NCBI GenBank assembly: GCA_963575745.1
Contig: CAUYUJ010020726.1
Span: forward strand, 900,969-964,968
DNA: 64,000 bases
Source of the DNA: Prorocentrum cordatum
Lineage: Eukaryota > Sar > Dinophyceae > Prorocentrales > Prorocentraceae
Reading direction: 5' to 3'
The notes under the pieces: generated by a model
What the model was told of the DNA's origin: nothing
The model's input: the letters and a program-made list of their open reading frames with translations, nothing else
The model's database searches: none
Program-made: the position numbers and the translations under genes
Shown here: piece after piece, positions 34,060 through 45,743 of the stretch
Layout of the letters: every line of letters begins with the position of its first letter
Numbering within the stretch: the stretch's first letter is position 1

Positions 34060-35260
34060 GCGCCACCCGTCACAGTGCGAGGGACAGCCAGACGTCACCA
34101 GCTACTGCGTGAGAAGCCACCCACAGTGTGAGGCAAACAGACGGCTTCAGCTACAGTTCTGGGCCAGCCTGTGCGCTTATGGGCGGCAGTGGCAACAGGC
34201 GTCGTGCGAGGAAGCGTCACCAGCCACAATGCGAGAGACAGCCAGACGATCATCCGACACGGTGCGAGAAGCAGCCACAAGCGGAGACCTCGATGCAGCC
34301 AGACGTCATCACCCACAGCGCTGGGGCCAGGTCGTGCGAGGACGGACGGCAGTGGCAACAGGCGTCGTCCGAAGAGGAGTCGTCAGCTACAGCAAGAAAA
34401 ACAGCGAGATGTCATCAATTACAGTGCGAGAAGCAGTCAGAGGTGAAGGTAGCGATGCAGCCATACGTAGTCACAAACCTGGGACCAGCCCGTGCAAGAT
34501 CTGGCGGCAGCGGCAAACGGCTTCGTGCGAGGAGACGCCATCGGCCGCAGTGCGAGGAGCGGCCAGACGCCATCATATACAATGCAAGCGGCAGCCAGCG
34601 GAGGCCTCGACGCATCCAGGCGTCAGCTACAGCACTGGGGCCAGCTCGTGCGAAAACGGGCGGCAGCGACAGGCGTCATCAGGCATAGTGTGAATGGCTT
34701 CCAAACGTCATCAGCTACAGTGCGAGAAGCAGTCAGAGGAGGAAGCCCCGGCGCAGCCAGACGCCATCAGCTACAGTTCAGGGCGGCAGTGGCAGCAGGC
34801 TTCGTGCGAGGCTGCGCCATCGGCTACTTCAGCGAGCAGCAGCCAGACGTCGCCAGCGACAGTGCGAGAAGCAGCCCGTAGCGGCGACATTGGCGCAGCC
34901 AGACGTCCTCACCCACAGCATTGGGACCAGTTCGCGCGAGGACGGACGGCACTGGTAACAAGCTTCGCGCGAGGAGGCGTCGCCAGCTACAGCGCGAGCG
35001 GCAGCCAGACGTCGTCAGCTCCAGTGTGCGACGCAGTTGGAGGTGGATGCCTCGATGCAGCCAGGCGCCATTAAGTTCAGATCCGGGACCAGCCCTTGTG
35101 AGAACGGAGTGCATTGGCAATTGGTTCCGCGTGAGGAGGCGACGACAGCCACAGCGCGAGAGACAGCCAGACGTCATCAGCTACAGCGCGAGAAGTAGCC
35201 AGAGGAGGCCTCGACTCGTCGACGCAGCGAGACGCCAGCAGCTATAACATTGGAGCCAAC
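34060..35260 (+). repeat. Degenerate minisatellite (GCCAGACGTCATCAGCTACA)
   Basis: The word CAGCCAGACGTCATCAGCTA or a variant recurs irregularly (about 34087, 34302, 34758, 34848, 34898, 35004, 35166). CAGTGCGAGAAGCAG and GCGAGGACGGACGGCAGTGG alternate between copies. The period is not constant, and frames across it are open but repetitive. Confidence 0.75.
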
Positions 35261-37289
35261 ATGCGCGAAAGAGGCTTGCAGTGCCAGGAGGCCCCAGACG
35301 AGCGTGCATTTCCTGAGGAGGATTATGCAGTCCAGTGAAGGATGCGAGTCTCTCTGATGAACTTTCTATCCTCGCCGATGCCTTGGGCGTCCTGCAGCAT
35401 CACTGCGTCTGCCAGGCTCAACAGCTCAAGTTTGAGGCCACTGCGTCTTTCGAGCTGGGTATTCGTCCGTGTTTTGTTTTGAAACACATCGATTGTAAGT
35501 GCGATGTCGAGCGCACCACGCAACGCAGCTTATTCCAGAAATTCATTATTAACCAAGACTTCACCCACAGACTTCTGAAGGTCCAACACGTAGGCGGGGC
35601 TCGGGCGACTACGGTCGCCTTCCGCGACCCAGCAGACAGTGCCCCAGCGCGGGCAGTTGGCAGCGGCAGCTAACAGAATTGCGCCGCAGTCAGCAGAGGC
35701 CGATGCTGGGTTAAGGACGGACAGTAATGAGGCCATTTGGCCACAGTGCTTGCTGAATGCGGCTCGTTTCGCTTTCCCTCGGGGCCCATGGTCGCCAAGC
35801 TGGGCTCAATTCGTTTCACGTCGGGCCCCCGCAGGGCCCGCGGCCTCGGGGGGGCTGGGCTTCCTTGGCCCCATTGTCGCCTGTATTGTTTTCGTCCTGA
35901 GGAGCGGCAGCTATCGTCGAATGCCAGAAGCTCGGCCGACTGACCGCGGAGAAGGAGGAGGAGGAAGAGTACGAGGAGGGCTCCAGGAGGGTGGCGAGGT
36001 GGAGGGAGAGGTGTTTAAATGGACGGCGCCAGGTAACTGTGCACCCGCTGACGCTTGGCTCGGGAACTATAACCACCGCCAGGCTGCGCGCGCTCTCCCA
36101 GCCTCGGCCGCCAATCTCGAAGCCGCGCCCCATGGTCGTCGCGATCGCTTGGTTTCATTCGCAGGATAGCGGAGCGAGGGCACGGCAACGAGCGCAGGTG
36201 CAGCGCCGCGTTCGCCACGACAAGAATGCATTGACGGTGGCCCTGCAAAGTTTGCATTTAAACACGTTGCCGCCAAACGCCAATGCGGTTACGACTTCGC
36301 CGAAGCTGGCCTGCAGGGGAATCGCGACGCGATGGCGAGCTAGCCCGGGGGAAAAGAGCGCCGGCTACCCGTGCTTTCCCAGCGAGCGCGCTATATAACG
36401 AATCAAAGAAGTAGGAGCAGCTGGGGAAGATCATGAGAGGCCACGTTCAATCGCGATAACAAGCGCAGCTTGGATACCACGCATGCGAAGATGCGAGTGG
36501 CCCGATTGGAGAGAGTCGCCGAGGAACCGCTGGAGCCCCATGCGATCCTTGCCCAGTTAGTCGAGATGGTGGTGCCCAAGGGAAGCCAGACCCACAAGAG
36601 GCCCGCGAACGAATCAAAGGGTTTAAATTGCTACAAGGCGCCAACGGAGACCGGACGAGGTTCCGAGAATGGGCTGACAGCTAAACGCACCGCACACGCC
36701 ACCAGAGAGAGCAGCAAGGATTTCAAATCCTCGAGCCCCCACATAGGAACACTGAACGGAGCTGCGCCATGACGCGTGGAATCCAAAAATGGAACCAAGG
36801 GGGGCGCGATACAATTTGCATGCGAAACGAGACAACGAAAGCAGCAGAGTGCAACGACGCATCAGCAGAACGGAAGGGCGAATAATACAATCACGAAGAC
36901 GAGTGCGTTGTAGACGAGGATGCAGCCCACATGCTGGGCGAGAACCTATAGGACACCTGAACCGAAACAAGGGGAGAACGCGCCGGCATGGGACAAGCGT
37001 CGCGGCCATCTGCCACATCGCGGGAAACAGTTTCGGACGAGATGAGCTCAGCCATGGAACCCGAAAGGCTTGCTAAGTGTGCTTGCCTTGGTAGAGAAGC
37101 TCTTGGAGCGCGGGCATTGAGTTGATCTGCCCTCGCAGTTCAAGGCCGCGAATTGCACGCGCGTGGGGCCAATTCGACAGTCGGTAGAAATACTTGAGCA
37201 GTCCGAAAGTTGTCCCCCGTGAGGCCCGGATGACAAATGCGAAGTGTCGTTGTCTTTAGCGGATGCGGACGCAACGATCGCATTGCGCT
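35261..37289. other. Intergenic, no gene recognised
   Basis: Short frames on both strands (for example minus 35323-35523 and plus 36470-36772) read as mixed-composition peptides but match nothing I recognise and lack splice support. A small GAGGA run lies near 35950-35985. Confidence 0.4.
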
Positions 37290-37600
37290 CGCGTCGAGGT
37301 GGGGCGCGGCATATGTTATGGGAGGCTGCGGGAGTTGGCCAGGCCCGCCGTGGCGCTCGAGCACCCGCATGTTATCGGGGCTGCGGGAGTTGGCCGGGGC
37401 AGCTGTGGCGCTCGAGCAGCGACATGTTATGGGGCGGGTTCGGAGAGGTGGCCGGGCCCGCTGTGGCGCTCGAGCTCCCGGCTTTGGTTTGTGCTTCCCT
37501 ACTCGTCCCCGCGCGTTGTGCCTCTCGGTAGGGAAACCCCTCCACCGCGCGTTGTTGCGTCTCTCGGTAGGGGGGCCCCTCCCCCGTAGAATCGTAGATT
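37290..37600 (+). repeat. 57-base minisatellite and adjoining 47-base duplication
   Basis: Three units share GCTGCGGGAGTTGGCC, GTGGCGCTCGAGCA and CATGTTAT (37290-37475). They are followed by two units of CGCGCGTTGT / CTCTCGGTAGGG (37500-37590). Confidence 0.8.
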
Positions 37601-37954
37601 GGGCCGCAGGTCCAAGGCTCCGTGGATCCATTTCCCCTTGGGCCCCTTGCAGCAATTAACATTATAAACTCATTCCAGCAGAGGAATACGATCCACGAAG
37701 CTCCCGCGCCGGAAAATGGCATCCAGAAGACGCGGATATTGGATCCAGGTGACTCTCGCACGCACGTAATTGGATCCAAATGGACCCATGCGTCCCCATG
37801 CAAGAGGAAAGAACTTTCGGCCCGGGGGTGCGTTGTCACAGGCCACTTGACCCCCTGAGGACCGGGGCGCATCGGGAACGGCACGTGCGACGCGTGGACC
37901 GGGCGCGGAAGGCGCGACTGGGCGCAGACGCTGACCGCGGCGGCGGCCGGCTCA

Positions 37955-39070
37955 GGCATGACAGGCGGCGACGCCAGCCCGATCGCGAACCTGGCCCGTA
38001 GCGGCCAGGAACTTGTCCCCGCCGACCCGGGGCCCATGCCAAGGGGGAACGTCGACGGGCTGCACGTCGCGATGGCGCGCGTCGCGAAGCCTAGCAATTT
38101 GGCGCGCAATTCCATCCGTCGCGACGACCGCTTCGACGAGGCCAGCGACATGATGAATGCGCGCACAACCAGGTTGCTGTGCAACGCCGCGGACGCTGTC
38201 GGACCCGCCACGGGGGGCCACGGTGAAAAGTTCGAGGCGCGTCAGAAGGCCATCTCCGAGATGTTGGACCGCCCGCAACCGAGAGCCACTCGATCACGAC
38301 CGGGTGCCCACGAAGGCCGACGAGGAAGCCGAGTAGCAAAGCGACGAGCTACTCAAGGTCTAAATGGCGGGGAGCGCCGAACGATCCACTTGAGGGCGCG
38401 ACGCCGTTCGCGGCGCCGATCTGGGCGTCGCCAAAGCCAGTGGGGCGATCATGATGCCGAGAGCGAATGAAGGAACAAAGGCGCTTCCTAGCCAGGCACT
38501 GGAGGAAGTCATCGGGACCTCGGCGATCTGTCGAGCGGTCGGGGACCGGGCCGATAGAGCCGCGCGCGCCAGGGCCGATCGCAAAGTTGAGAAGCTACCA
38601 TTCAAGGCAGCTCCGCTTCGCCCGCCAGGCTCATCATGCGCGCCCAGCATCGGCCAGCCCCGCCGGCGGCTCGGGGGCCCAGGCCCTCTAGGACAGCATC
38701 AGCTGGCCACGGCCCTCGCGCTGAAAGGGCCGAGAGCGACGCTAACGACGCGCATCGAGACCAAGCGAGTGAAACTATAGATAAGAATCCGAACTCACCC
38801 GCGGGGCTGCTGTGTCCGACGCCAGAGCCAGAGAAAGACGCGACCAGAGGTGAGGGTGGCGGCAGGAAGGCGACCGAGAACGCGACGCCCGTGGATGAGT
38901 CAGCGTCAGCTTCGTCGCGGTCGGAGTCGCCCACTGGGCCCCTCCTCGCCACATCAGTCTCCGCGCTAGCCTCCGGGCCCAGTGGGCAGGGAAGCGCGAG
39001 CACTCGTGCTTCGCGGGCACCTCGTCGAGTCGCGGGGCGGTCGGGCCCCGAGACAAAGCGATTCTAAGCA
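37955..39070 (+). other. Coding-like region with frame changes, unrecognised
   Basis: Protein-like composition moves between frames. From 37958 it reads GGDASPIANLARSGQELVPA and on to MMNARTTRLLCNAADAVG. From 38451 another frame reads QALEEVIGTSAICRAVGDRA. From 38636 to 39067 a frame reads SETIDKNPNSPAGLLCPTPE and is Ser/Glu-rich. The pieces look like one decayed gene, or a gene with unrecognised introns. A retroelement Gag-like origin is possible but not shown by any motif I can name. Confidence 0.3.
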
Positions 39071-39179
39071 TGGCCCCAGTTTCAAGAGACCCCCCCACCG
39101 AGCCCTTGACCCTAACCAGGGATCACGAGGTGGCGGGGTGACCGATTCAGAGGTTGGGCCAATCGCGACGCACGCGAGC

Positions 39180-39960
39180 TAGAAGACCCGACGGGCGACG
39201 TCATTATTGTGGACGGCTGTGGCAGTTACCAGGACTCGTTCAAGGCGCTATGCGGCACAGCTTACTGCACGTGGCCAGAGACGCACCAGAGCCCCACCAG
39301 AGCCCTGCCAGAGTTGCGTCACGCATTCACGGATAAACCGCAGGAAAGAGCACGACGAGCGGGTAAAATTCGCGATGGCCACCACGCTATCATTCCCGAC
39401 GGCGTCGATGGTTGCATTGGTTCCATGTGTCCGAATGATGTTCCCCGTCCAGCGCATGCTTGGGGCATCGGCAACATAACCCAGGCGCAAAATGACACGC
39501 GTCAACCTCGACCGCGAGGTCCTGAATCGAGAGCGCATTGACCTGATCACCACCAGGTGTCGGATCCTTTGGCCCAGCAGCGCCACCCTGCTGGCCATGC
39601 GGTTTGGAATGCGGAGCGGTTCAAACAAGAGTGGTTGTAGCACGGTTTCTAACCAAAGAGTTGGGGGAGGAGCTTGTTGTCTCCGGCGACGGCCTGGAGG
39701 TTCCATCGGATACTTTCGGCGCGAACGCCAGAAAGAACCTTCGGGTGTGAAACCGAGATGGTGGAGGCGCTCGCACTTACCTTGCACCGCCGTGCGTAGC
39801 TATCCGCGACGATGTGCGTGAGCGAGTATGCACAACCGACGGAGAGACGAGTGACTCTGTTCGGATCCTATCAGTCGCGGTAACCGGCTGGACCGAAGAT
39901 CCTACGGTTGGCCCAGATCTTTCTGGGTGGCTACCACCCATGAGCTATTGACACGTCTTG
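39180..39960 (+). other. Second coding-like stretch, unrecognised
   Basis: The frame at 39190-39541 reads LEDPTGDVIIVDGCGSYQDS then KALCGTAYCTWPETHQSPTR, then TDKPQERARRAGKIRDGHHA. After further frame changes, about 39780-39950 reads CVAIRDDVRERVCTTDGETS and VTGWTEDPTVGPDLSGWLPP. The composition is protein-like and differs from the repeats around it. It may be the continuation of the element or gene at 37955-39070. No family is recognised. Confidence 0.3.
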
Positions 39961-41719
39961 GGCCGTCAACCACCACTCGGGCATAGCTCATGACCGCAGA
40001 CGGGAGAGCCGCAATTGGAGGAAGGCCACACCAAACGCCAAGCACCCCGGGCTGCACTAAATGGAAGACCGGTCAGCCAAGAAACAGCCTAGGACTAACA
40101 TGGTGGAGCGCTTGGATGCCTGGGAGTTTGGGCAGACAGCAAGGTGGGGGATAACGCTTGGAACGAGAGCTGCCACGTGGAGCACGACGCGCGGGCGCGC
40201 ATTTACACCATAAAGTGTAACCGCGAGGAGGGGAACGCGCGCACCGAGGCAGTGTACAGGGAAGCGGCCGGGATCAACTCCTGCGAGGTCCAGGAGGCCA
40301 TGAGTGACAATCAACAGTGGTTTCCTTTTCAACGTTCTTTCTTGTTAGGGTCTGCCGAGTGATCAATCTAGGTTGTTTCACGTGGGGCTGACTGACACGG
40401 CCGCTGCGACACAGAAAGATCTAACAAGTCGAAGGGGACCAATGGAGTTATCTTGCAATCGCTGGCAATTGGTTCGGGTATTCTAACCGCCGCCAGGCGG
40501 CGTGTGCACTCTCAGCGATGACCGCCTGTTGCAGAACAGCGTTCCATGCTCCTCACGACCGTTCTGTCAAATTTGCCGGTGGAGGAGTAGAAAGAGAAAG
40601 TATAGCCGGAGGAAAAAACGGTGCCCGTGCCGCTACCTTTCCCTCGTCGCCGCGACTGGATTGTTTCGAAATCTTCGCCAGAGAGTCCGGAGAGTAGCGA
40701 TATCGGTACTTTTTTTGTCACCCCACGGAATAGAGAAGCAGGGAAAGTGCGGAGGAGCAGAAAACATAAGGAAGGATTAATGGAATGCGGGGGGGGACGA
40801 ACGCCCCAGCTTGAGTCTCAAAGGATTGCGTCCGCCCTACAGTGGCGATGGCGCGCCTTCTTTGCATGCGCCTCCACCTCGCAAGGCCTCGAGGCCATCG
40901 CAACACGGTGGAGGGCATTATCCCTCATGGCCGGGCGGCCCAACAAACTGAGACGTGGAAGGGTGGGAGCACCAGTGCCCAAATCTTTCCGGGGGCAAAA
41001 GGGAAACCAGCAGCGAAAATGCGGACACACGCCAGGCACTGAAACACTCGGCCACCACAAGCTGCCTTGATTATTGCAACGTTGCGGCCCGCACGGCGCT
41101 CTCAGCTTTCCCTTGCCGCCGACAGATCTGCACGCAAGTTCGTGCATCTTACACCTCCAGGTGTTGCAGGTCCTACGCTTCCACCAGGTCGCTGGTAGCG
41201 TAAAGTCAAAGGGATCGGGGTAAAATGCGCATCCGCGCGTTGGGGGGTCATCTGGCATGCAGGCGACCTTGCCCAGAAGGATGAGTTGCCGGAGCGTGAA
41301 TAAGCGCCCTTGTCTTCGCAGCTTGTGGTAGTAGTGGTCCTGCGCACAAGGTATGCCCGATGGCCCTCGGGTGCCAGGATTGCGTTGGCAACCCGTAGGG
41401 CCCCCTGCGAAGGGTCTTGCAAGTCTCCAATCAGCCGTCTTTCCCTAAACAACTTGTGAACCAGGATTATCTCTCAATTTTTTATCTTTGTTTATCTTTC
41501 TCTTTCTCTCTGTCTCTCTATCTCGGCCTGCTGCGGCTACTCGCTCGCACCTTACGCGCCCTGCAGCGCACCGGCGTCGTCCCCGACCCCCTGCTCCACG
41601 TCCCGTACCCCTGCCTGCGCAAAGGACGCGGGGAACTCACGACCAGCCCACGGCTCCTGTCCGTGACGGCGGCTTGGATGTACGCCTAGGAAAGACCCGG
41701 CTTTAGATCCTTAGGTATA
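39961..41719. other. Intergenic, no gene recognised
   Basis: No supported gene. Sequence is mostly unique, with a T/CT-rich patch at about 41470-41525. Confidence 0.4.
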
Positions 41720-41868
41720 TTCAGGAGGAAAAGAAGCACACAGACATATCTAATCGGCGATGCCCAGGAAAATATGGGAAAATGGGGGGAAGACAAAACC
41801 CAGAAAACATGGGAAAGTATGGGGAATCCGTTTATGTGTGTATTTACTTGCGTGTCCCAGGGCCGCTT
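41720..41868. mobile_element. Introner-type element, family B (copy 2, intergenic)
   Basis: It begins TTCAGGAGGAAAAG, then CACACAGACA, CCCAGGAAAATATGGG and GGGGGGAAGACAAAACCCAG, and ends GCGTGTCCCAGGGCC. The same order of blocks forms intron 5 of the channel gene (56399-56569). Confidence 0.85.
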
Positions 41869-42693
41869 TGTATATGACGCTCCGCCAGTGGACCCACGCT
41901 ACCAGCTTCGGGGCCGTCCCACACGCCACCATCGGAGATATGTCCGCACCGCCCCCGCTCTCCAAGGGGAGCAGGCGCGCGAGCCCTTCCCCTCCCACAG
42001 GCCGGAGCTGCATTCGACCGCCCAAACTGTCTTGACTACAGTATGTCCGACGTGCGCTTCCAAGTTGCCCAGCACACCGGATGCCCAGAGGATATCATTA
42101 ACGTTCGGGCATGCTTATATAAAAAACAACAAGCGCTGCACGCGAATGGGGCGGCCTACTCGCGGCCCTTGGCCCGCACCAACGGACACCTGCAAGGCAG
42201 CCCCTGGCCCTTGGACGACATCAGAATCTTGATGTGCGTCTGGGCCAACCGCCAGCACCGCCACGTTCCGAGGTCGCTCAGCGTCACCTTCGTCGACGAC
42301 AGCACCTCCAGCGAGGCACCGCCACGCCGAAGATGGGCGCGGGCCTCGCTTCACCCACCCTGTGGACTCGGATCGCTGCGGTGCAGAGCCACAAGTTCCG
42401 CCTCCTGCTCGCCGGGGGAGGGCCCCCATCACCCCTCCCTCTCTTTCCTTCCCTGGCCGTCCGCCCAAGACTCAAGCAGTGGTGAAGGCCTATATTCCCA
42501 CCAAACAATGTTCTAAGAACCTTATGTGGTTTCCACGAAATGCTCTTAGAACATGTCTGGCGGAGCCTGTCTTGTTTGAACACGTCGGGCTTATGTTCTG
42601 AGAGCATTGTCTTTGTTCTTAGCACATTCTTGGGCTCTGAGAACATGTCGTGGTAGGACTAAAGGAATGCCGGGACGGTCGGTCCCTGCTCTA
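41869..42693. other. Intergenic with one unrecognised ORF (42043-42516)
   Basis: An ATG at 42043 opens a 157-residue frame on the plus strand (MSDVRFQVAQHTGCPEDIIN, then DDIRILMCVWANRQ). The first 90 residues have ordinary protein composition; the rest is low-complexity. It could be an exon of an unknown gene or a transposon fragment. No family is recognised. Confidence 0.25.
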
Positions 42694-42832
42694 GAAGGAC
42701 AACTCACAGACACGATTACTCGACGATCCCCAGGAAAGTATGGGGGGGGGGAAGAAGAAAACCCAGAAATGTACAGGGAGGGGAAAAACCTGGGATGTGT
42801 GTTTCCTATATATGCGTCCCTGGGTCTCCTTA
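42694..42832. mobile_element. Introner-type element, family B (copy 3, diverged)
   Basis: It contains the family blocks ACTCACAGACACGATTA, ATCCCCAGGAAAGTATGGGG, a G-run followed by AAGAAGAAAACCCAG, and TGCGTCCCTGGG near the right end. Confidence 0.75.
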
Positions 42833-43008
42833 GGATAGATGGTCGACGATTTGGGGCGTGTTTGGGCTTCTTGGGCGCCCTGGTGGCCGTCCGCCCAAGA
42901 CGGGTGTGAGGGGCCCCCTTTTGGGCGACTCGCATCGGCCAGGGCGCGGGGCGCGCCCGCCGCCAGTCTGTGGGGCGCCCGCACGCTGCCGGGCCCAATC
43001 GGTTCGTT
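42833..43008. other. Intergenic, nothing recognised
   Basis: Short unique segment before the CT tract. Confidence 0.4.
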
Positions 43009-43069
43009 CTCTCTCTCTCTCTCTCTTTCTCTATCTCTCCTTCATTCCTTCTCTCCTTCTCTGTCTCTC

Positions 43070-43121
<52 letters not shown>

Positions 43122-43123
43122 GC

Positions 43124-43166
<43 letters not shown>

Positions 43167-43227
43167 CTCTCCCTCTCTCTCTCTCTGTCTCTCTCTCTCT
43201 CTCTCGCTCTTTGTTCGTCTCTTTTTG

Positions 43228-43271
<44 letters not shown>

Positions 43272-43310
43272 TATTTTGCTCTCTCTCTCTCTCTCTCTTT
43301 CTCTCGCGTT
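43009..43310 (+). repeat. CT dinucleotide tract, about 300 bases
   Basis: Long CT run with G and TT interruptions. Frames read as poly-Ser/Leu on one strand and Arg/Glu on the other, and are rejected as genes. Confidence 0.95.
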
Positions 43311-43399
43311 CTTGCTGTTCCTATCTCTCTCCCGCTTTCTTCGGAAAATGCAAGGCCTTGGGCCGATCCCGCCACCGTGCCTGGGTTGTGGGTCAGAGT

Positions 43400-43830
43400 T
43401 TTCGGATGCTTCTCGGGGTCTCTTCGGAGCGCTTTCGGGGGCCTCTTGGGGGCAGTTTCGGCGCCTCCTGGGAGCTTCTTGGGGTCCTCTTTGCGGCCTC
43501 TTGGGGGCCTCTTGGGGGCCTTCGGGGGCCTCCTGGGAGTCACTCGGGGCCGAGGGCTCGAAATGTCCGCCGTGAGGCCATGATGGGCCGTTTTGGGGCC
43601 CTCTGAGAGGCCTGTTGGATCGTCTTGGGGCGTCGGAAAGCTGAATAGGCGAGAAGGCCAAACATTTGCAACAACAATTCGGACAATCAATGAGTTTGGC
43701 CTCCTGGCGCCCTCTTGGGACCCCTCTTGGAACACTCCTTGGGGTATCTTGGAGGTCTTTTGGGCCGTCGATGGAGCCTCTGGGGGGCTCCTGGGCCCGT
43801 CTTGGGGCCCCTCTTGGGCCCGAGAGAGCC
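43400..43830 (+). repeat. Degenerate CTTGGGGCC-type repeat
   Basis: Two blocks of TCTTGGGG words flank an A-rich core (GGAAAGCTGAATAGGCGAGA). The same arrangement is seen at 31185-31770. Confidence 0.75.
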
Positions 43831-43845
43831 ATGCGACCAGCCGCG

Positions 43846-44154
43846 GGAAGCCCCCGACAGGCTGCGGCAGGCCCCGAGAGATCTGGCAATGTGGGCTCGT
43901 TGCCCTCTGAAGATTCCCCAGGAGTGGAGATTGAGGCTTAGAGGATCAGGTAAAGAACGTATGTATATACGCACATCAATATATCGCTGAGTTCTAGTAG
44001 GAAGCCCCCGACAAGCTGCGGCAAGCCCCGAGAGATCTGGCAATTTGGGCTCGTTGCCCTTTGAAGATTCCCCAGTGGTGGAGATTGAGGCTTAGAGGAT
44101 TAGGTGAAGAACGTATGTCTATACGCACATCAACAGATCGCTGAGTTCTAGTAC
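43846..44154 (+). repeat. 155-bp direct tandem duplication
   Basis: Both copies contain GAAGCCCCCGACA(G/A)GCTGCGG, CCCCGAGAGATCTGGCAAT, GAGATTGAGGCTTAGAGGAT and CGCTGAGTTCTAGTA. Differences are scattered single bases. Confidence 0.9.
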
Positions 44155-45319
44155 ATGGACTTCCGGATCAGGAGTCGGAGGTGCCATGGTGTTGCCCGTC
44201 GCCTCCTTTTGCATCCCCGCTTCCCGTTGCCTCCAGTGTCCTCCCTTGCTTGCCGTGGCATCCTGTGGCGTATTAGTGCCCCCCGTGCTAGCATTCGCAG
44301 TAGCTGTCGTACTACGAGTAGTGCTGGAAAACACGTACGCATTAGTATTCGTATTACCTGTCGCAAGAGTACCAGTAGTAGTAAGGGCCACGATGTGAAC
44401 TGCCGAGCCTTTTTGGAAAGTTGTTCTGGGTCTTCTGCCGAAAGGGGGTCATTAATTGTTTGGTGATCCACGCGCTGCTTTGGTTTGAGATCGTCATGGG
44501 ATGTACCGACCTGCATTTCTTATAGCGCGAATGAGTATCTGATGCGTGCATCCCCAATGCAGTCATAGGCGGGCTGTTGGGTGATTGGTAGTACTGTTCC
44601 TCATGGCCTCACAGTGCCCTCGCAAGCCGGCACCACCGCAACCCTGACGCCCGAGGCAAATGGGAGGGACCCCAATCCACGCAGACGAAGGCGATTGTTT
44701 ATGAGCCGAGCTAGGGCTCCTCAGTGCACACGTGGTATCTTGGGAAACCTTCGGACCAGGCTCGGTGTACGGTGCAGGGTCTTGCAATCTAGTCGCGGTG
44801 GCAGCGCGGGCGTGGACGTTCACGATTGAACTCCCGGGCAGCCTCTGAGGAACCCGTCAGCTGAGGTCATTCAAGATCGAATGTTTCGCGCCGCGACAGA
44901 ATCCGGAGCCCACCACCGCGGCAGAGAATTGCCGCACGCTTCCGGCGATGCGCCACTCGTTGTGTGTTTGGGAGCAGATGGTGCGTTGCGTAAGAGTGCC
45001 GGCCAGGCGTGGTTGGTCGGGTTAGCTTGCACACGTGCCCCCATCGACCGCAACCCTCCCTTATCTCACTCACTTGCTCGTTGAACGCTGTCATCCTACC
45101 CATCAACTAGGGGAGAGATCGTGGAGAAGTCTTCCTCCCCACACTCGCCCTTCCCAACGGAACTTCGCTTCTTCGTCATCCGCAGCCGTTTTGGCCCCGG
45201 CCTTCTTGCAGCCAGCGGTGTGCCCCCAGCACCGTCCTGCCCTAACTTACCTGTCACACAGGTCCAAGTACCCGCCTTACCTGTCACATAGGTCGAGCAC
45301 CCCGATCAAGCCGTCTCTC
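44155..45319. other. Intergenic upstream of the channel gene
   Basis: No supported gene. Minus strand 44119-44391 encodes a Thr/Asn-rich frame without recognisable features. No TATA box is expected in dinoflagellates and none is claimed. Confidence 0.4.
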
Positions 45320-45520
45320 GGCTGCGAGCTCGGGGGGGGGTGAGAAGGAGCGGGCATTCTCAGAAAGGCTCGGAGGCCCCCAGGCCTTCTAAGAAGTGCT
45401 CTAAGTTTTCCCAGAAGACACAGAAAACTGTTCGGCAGGCGAGAGGGCCTCTGAGAAGTCCCGCCGCCTTCTGAGAAGGCCTTCTCCCTCTCGCCTTCCC
45501 CCCCTGCGCTCGCCGCCGAG
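45320..45520. mobile_element. TIR element, family H (copy 2) ending 10 bases before the channel gene start
   Basis: The left end CTCGGCTGCGAGCTCGGGG is the inverted partner of the right end CTGCGCTCGCCGCCGAG. The interior has CCTTCTGAGAAGG palindromes. TCT follows the right end and precedes the left end as a possible short target duplication. It ends at 45520, and the start codon is at 45531. It contributes a C/T-rich stretch (CCCTCTCGCCTTCCCCCCCT), followed by CAG at 45524-45526, that could serve as a trans-splice acceptor. Confidence 0.7.
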
Positions 45521-45530
45521 TCTCAGCACC

Positions 45531-45743
45531 ATGGGCACCGCGGGGTCCTCTCTGTCCTCCCGTGCGCGCCCCGAGGGCCAGGAGAGGCCCACGTCCGGGC
45601 CCGACGTCGCGGCCCTGGCGCCGTGGCTGCGCAGCGAGGAGGCCCTCGGCCGCTTCCTGGAGGAGCACGGCGTGAGCACTCGGCTCTTCGGCGCGGGCTC
45701 CGCCAAGACGGTGAGAGAGCTCCTGGCGGAGCTCCGCGAGCAG
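45531..45743 (+). CDS. Exon 1: N-terminus and first short helical module
   Basis: The exon encodes MGTAGSSLSS, then ALAPWLRSEEALGRFLEEHG and SAKTVRELLAELREQ. Gly2 with Ser6 fits the N-myristoylation consensus MGxxxS, so membrane anchoring is possible. The rest is homologous to the linker at 49250-49386 (LAPWLRSEDALGRFLEEHGV), which links this exon to exon 2. It ends CAG before a GC donor. Confidence 0.75.

Noticed and set aside
32184-34073. A 629-residue minus-strand open frame
   Set aside because: It runs through the 380-bp tandem units and trinucleotide blocks. Its repeats are DNA-level repeats, and no domain is visible.
34060-35260. Possible CRISPR-like array from regularly recurring words
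   Set aside because: Repeat spacing is irregular, the spacers are themselves repetitive, and the context is eukaryotic.
42591-43889. A 432-residue minus-strand open frame
   Set aside because: It is driven by the CT tract (Arg/Glu-rich) and CTTGGGGCC-type repeats.
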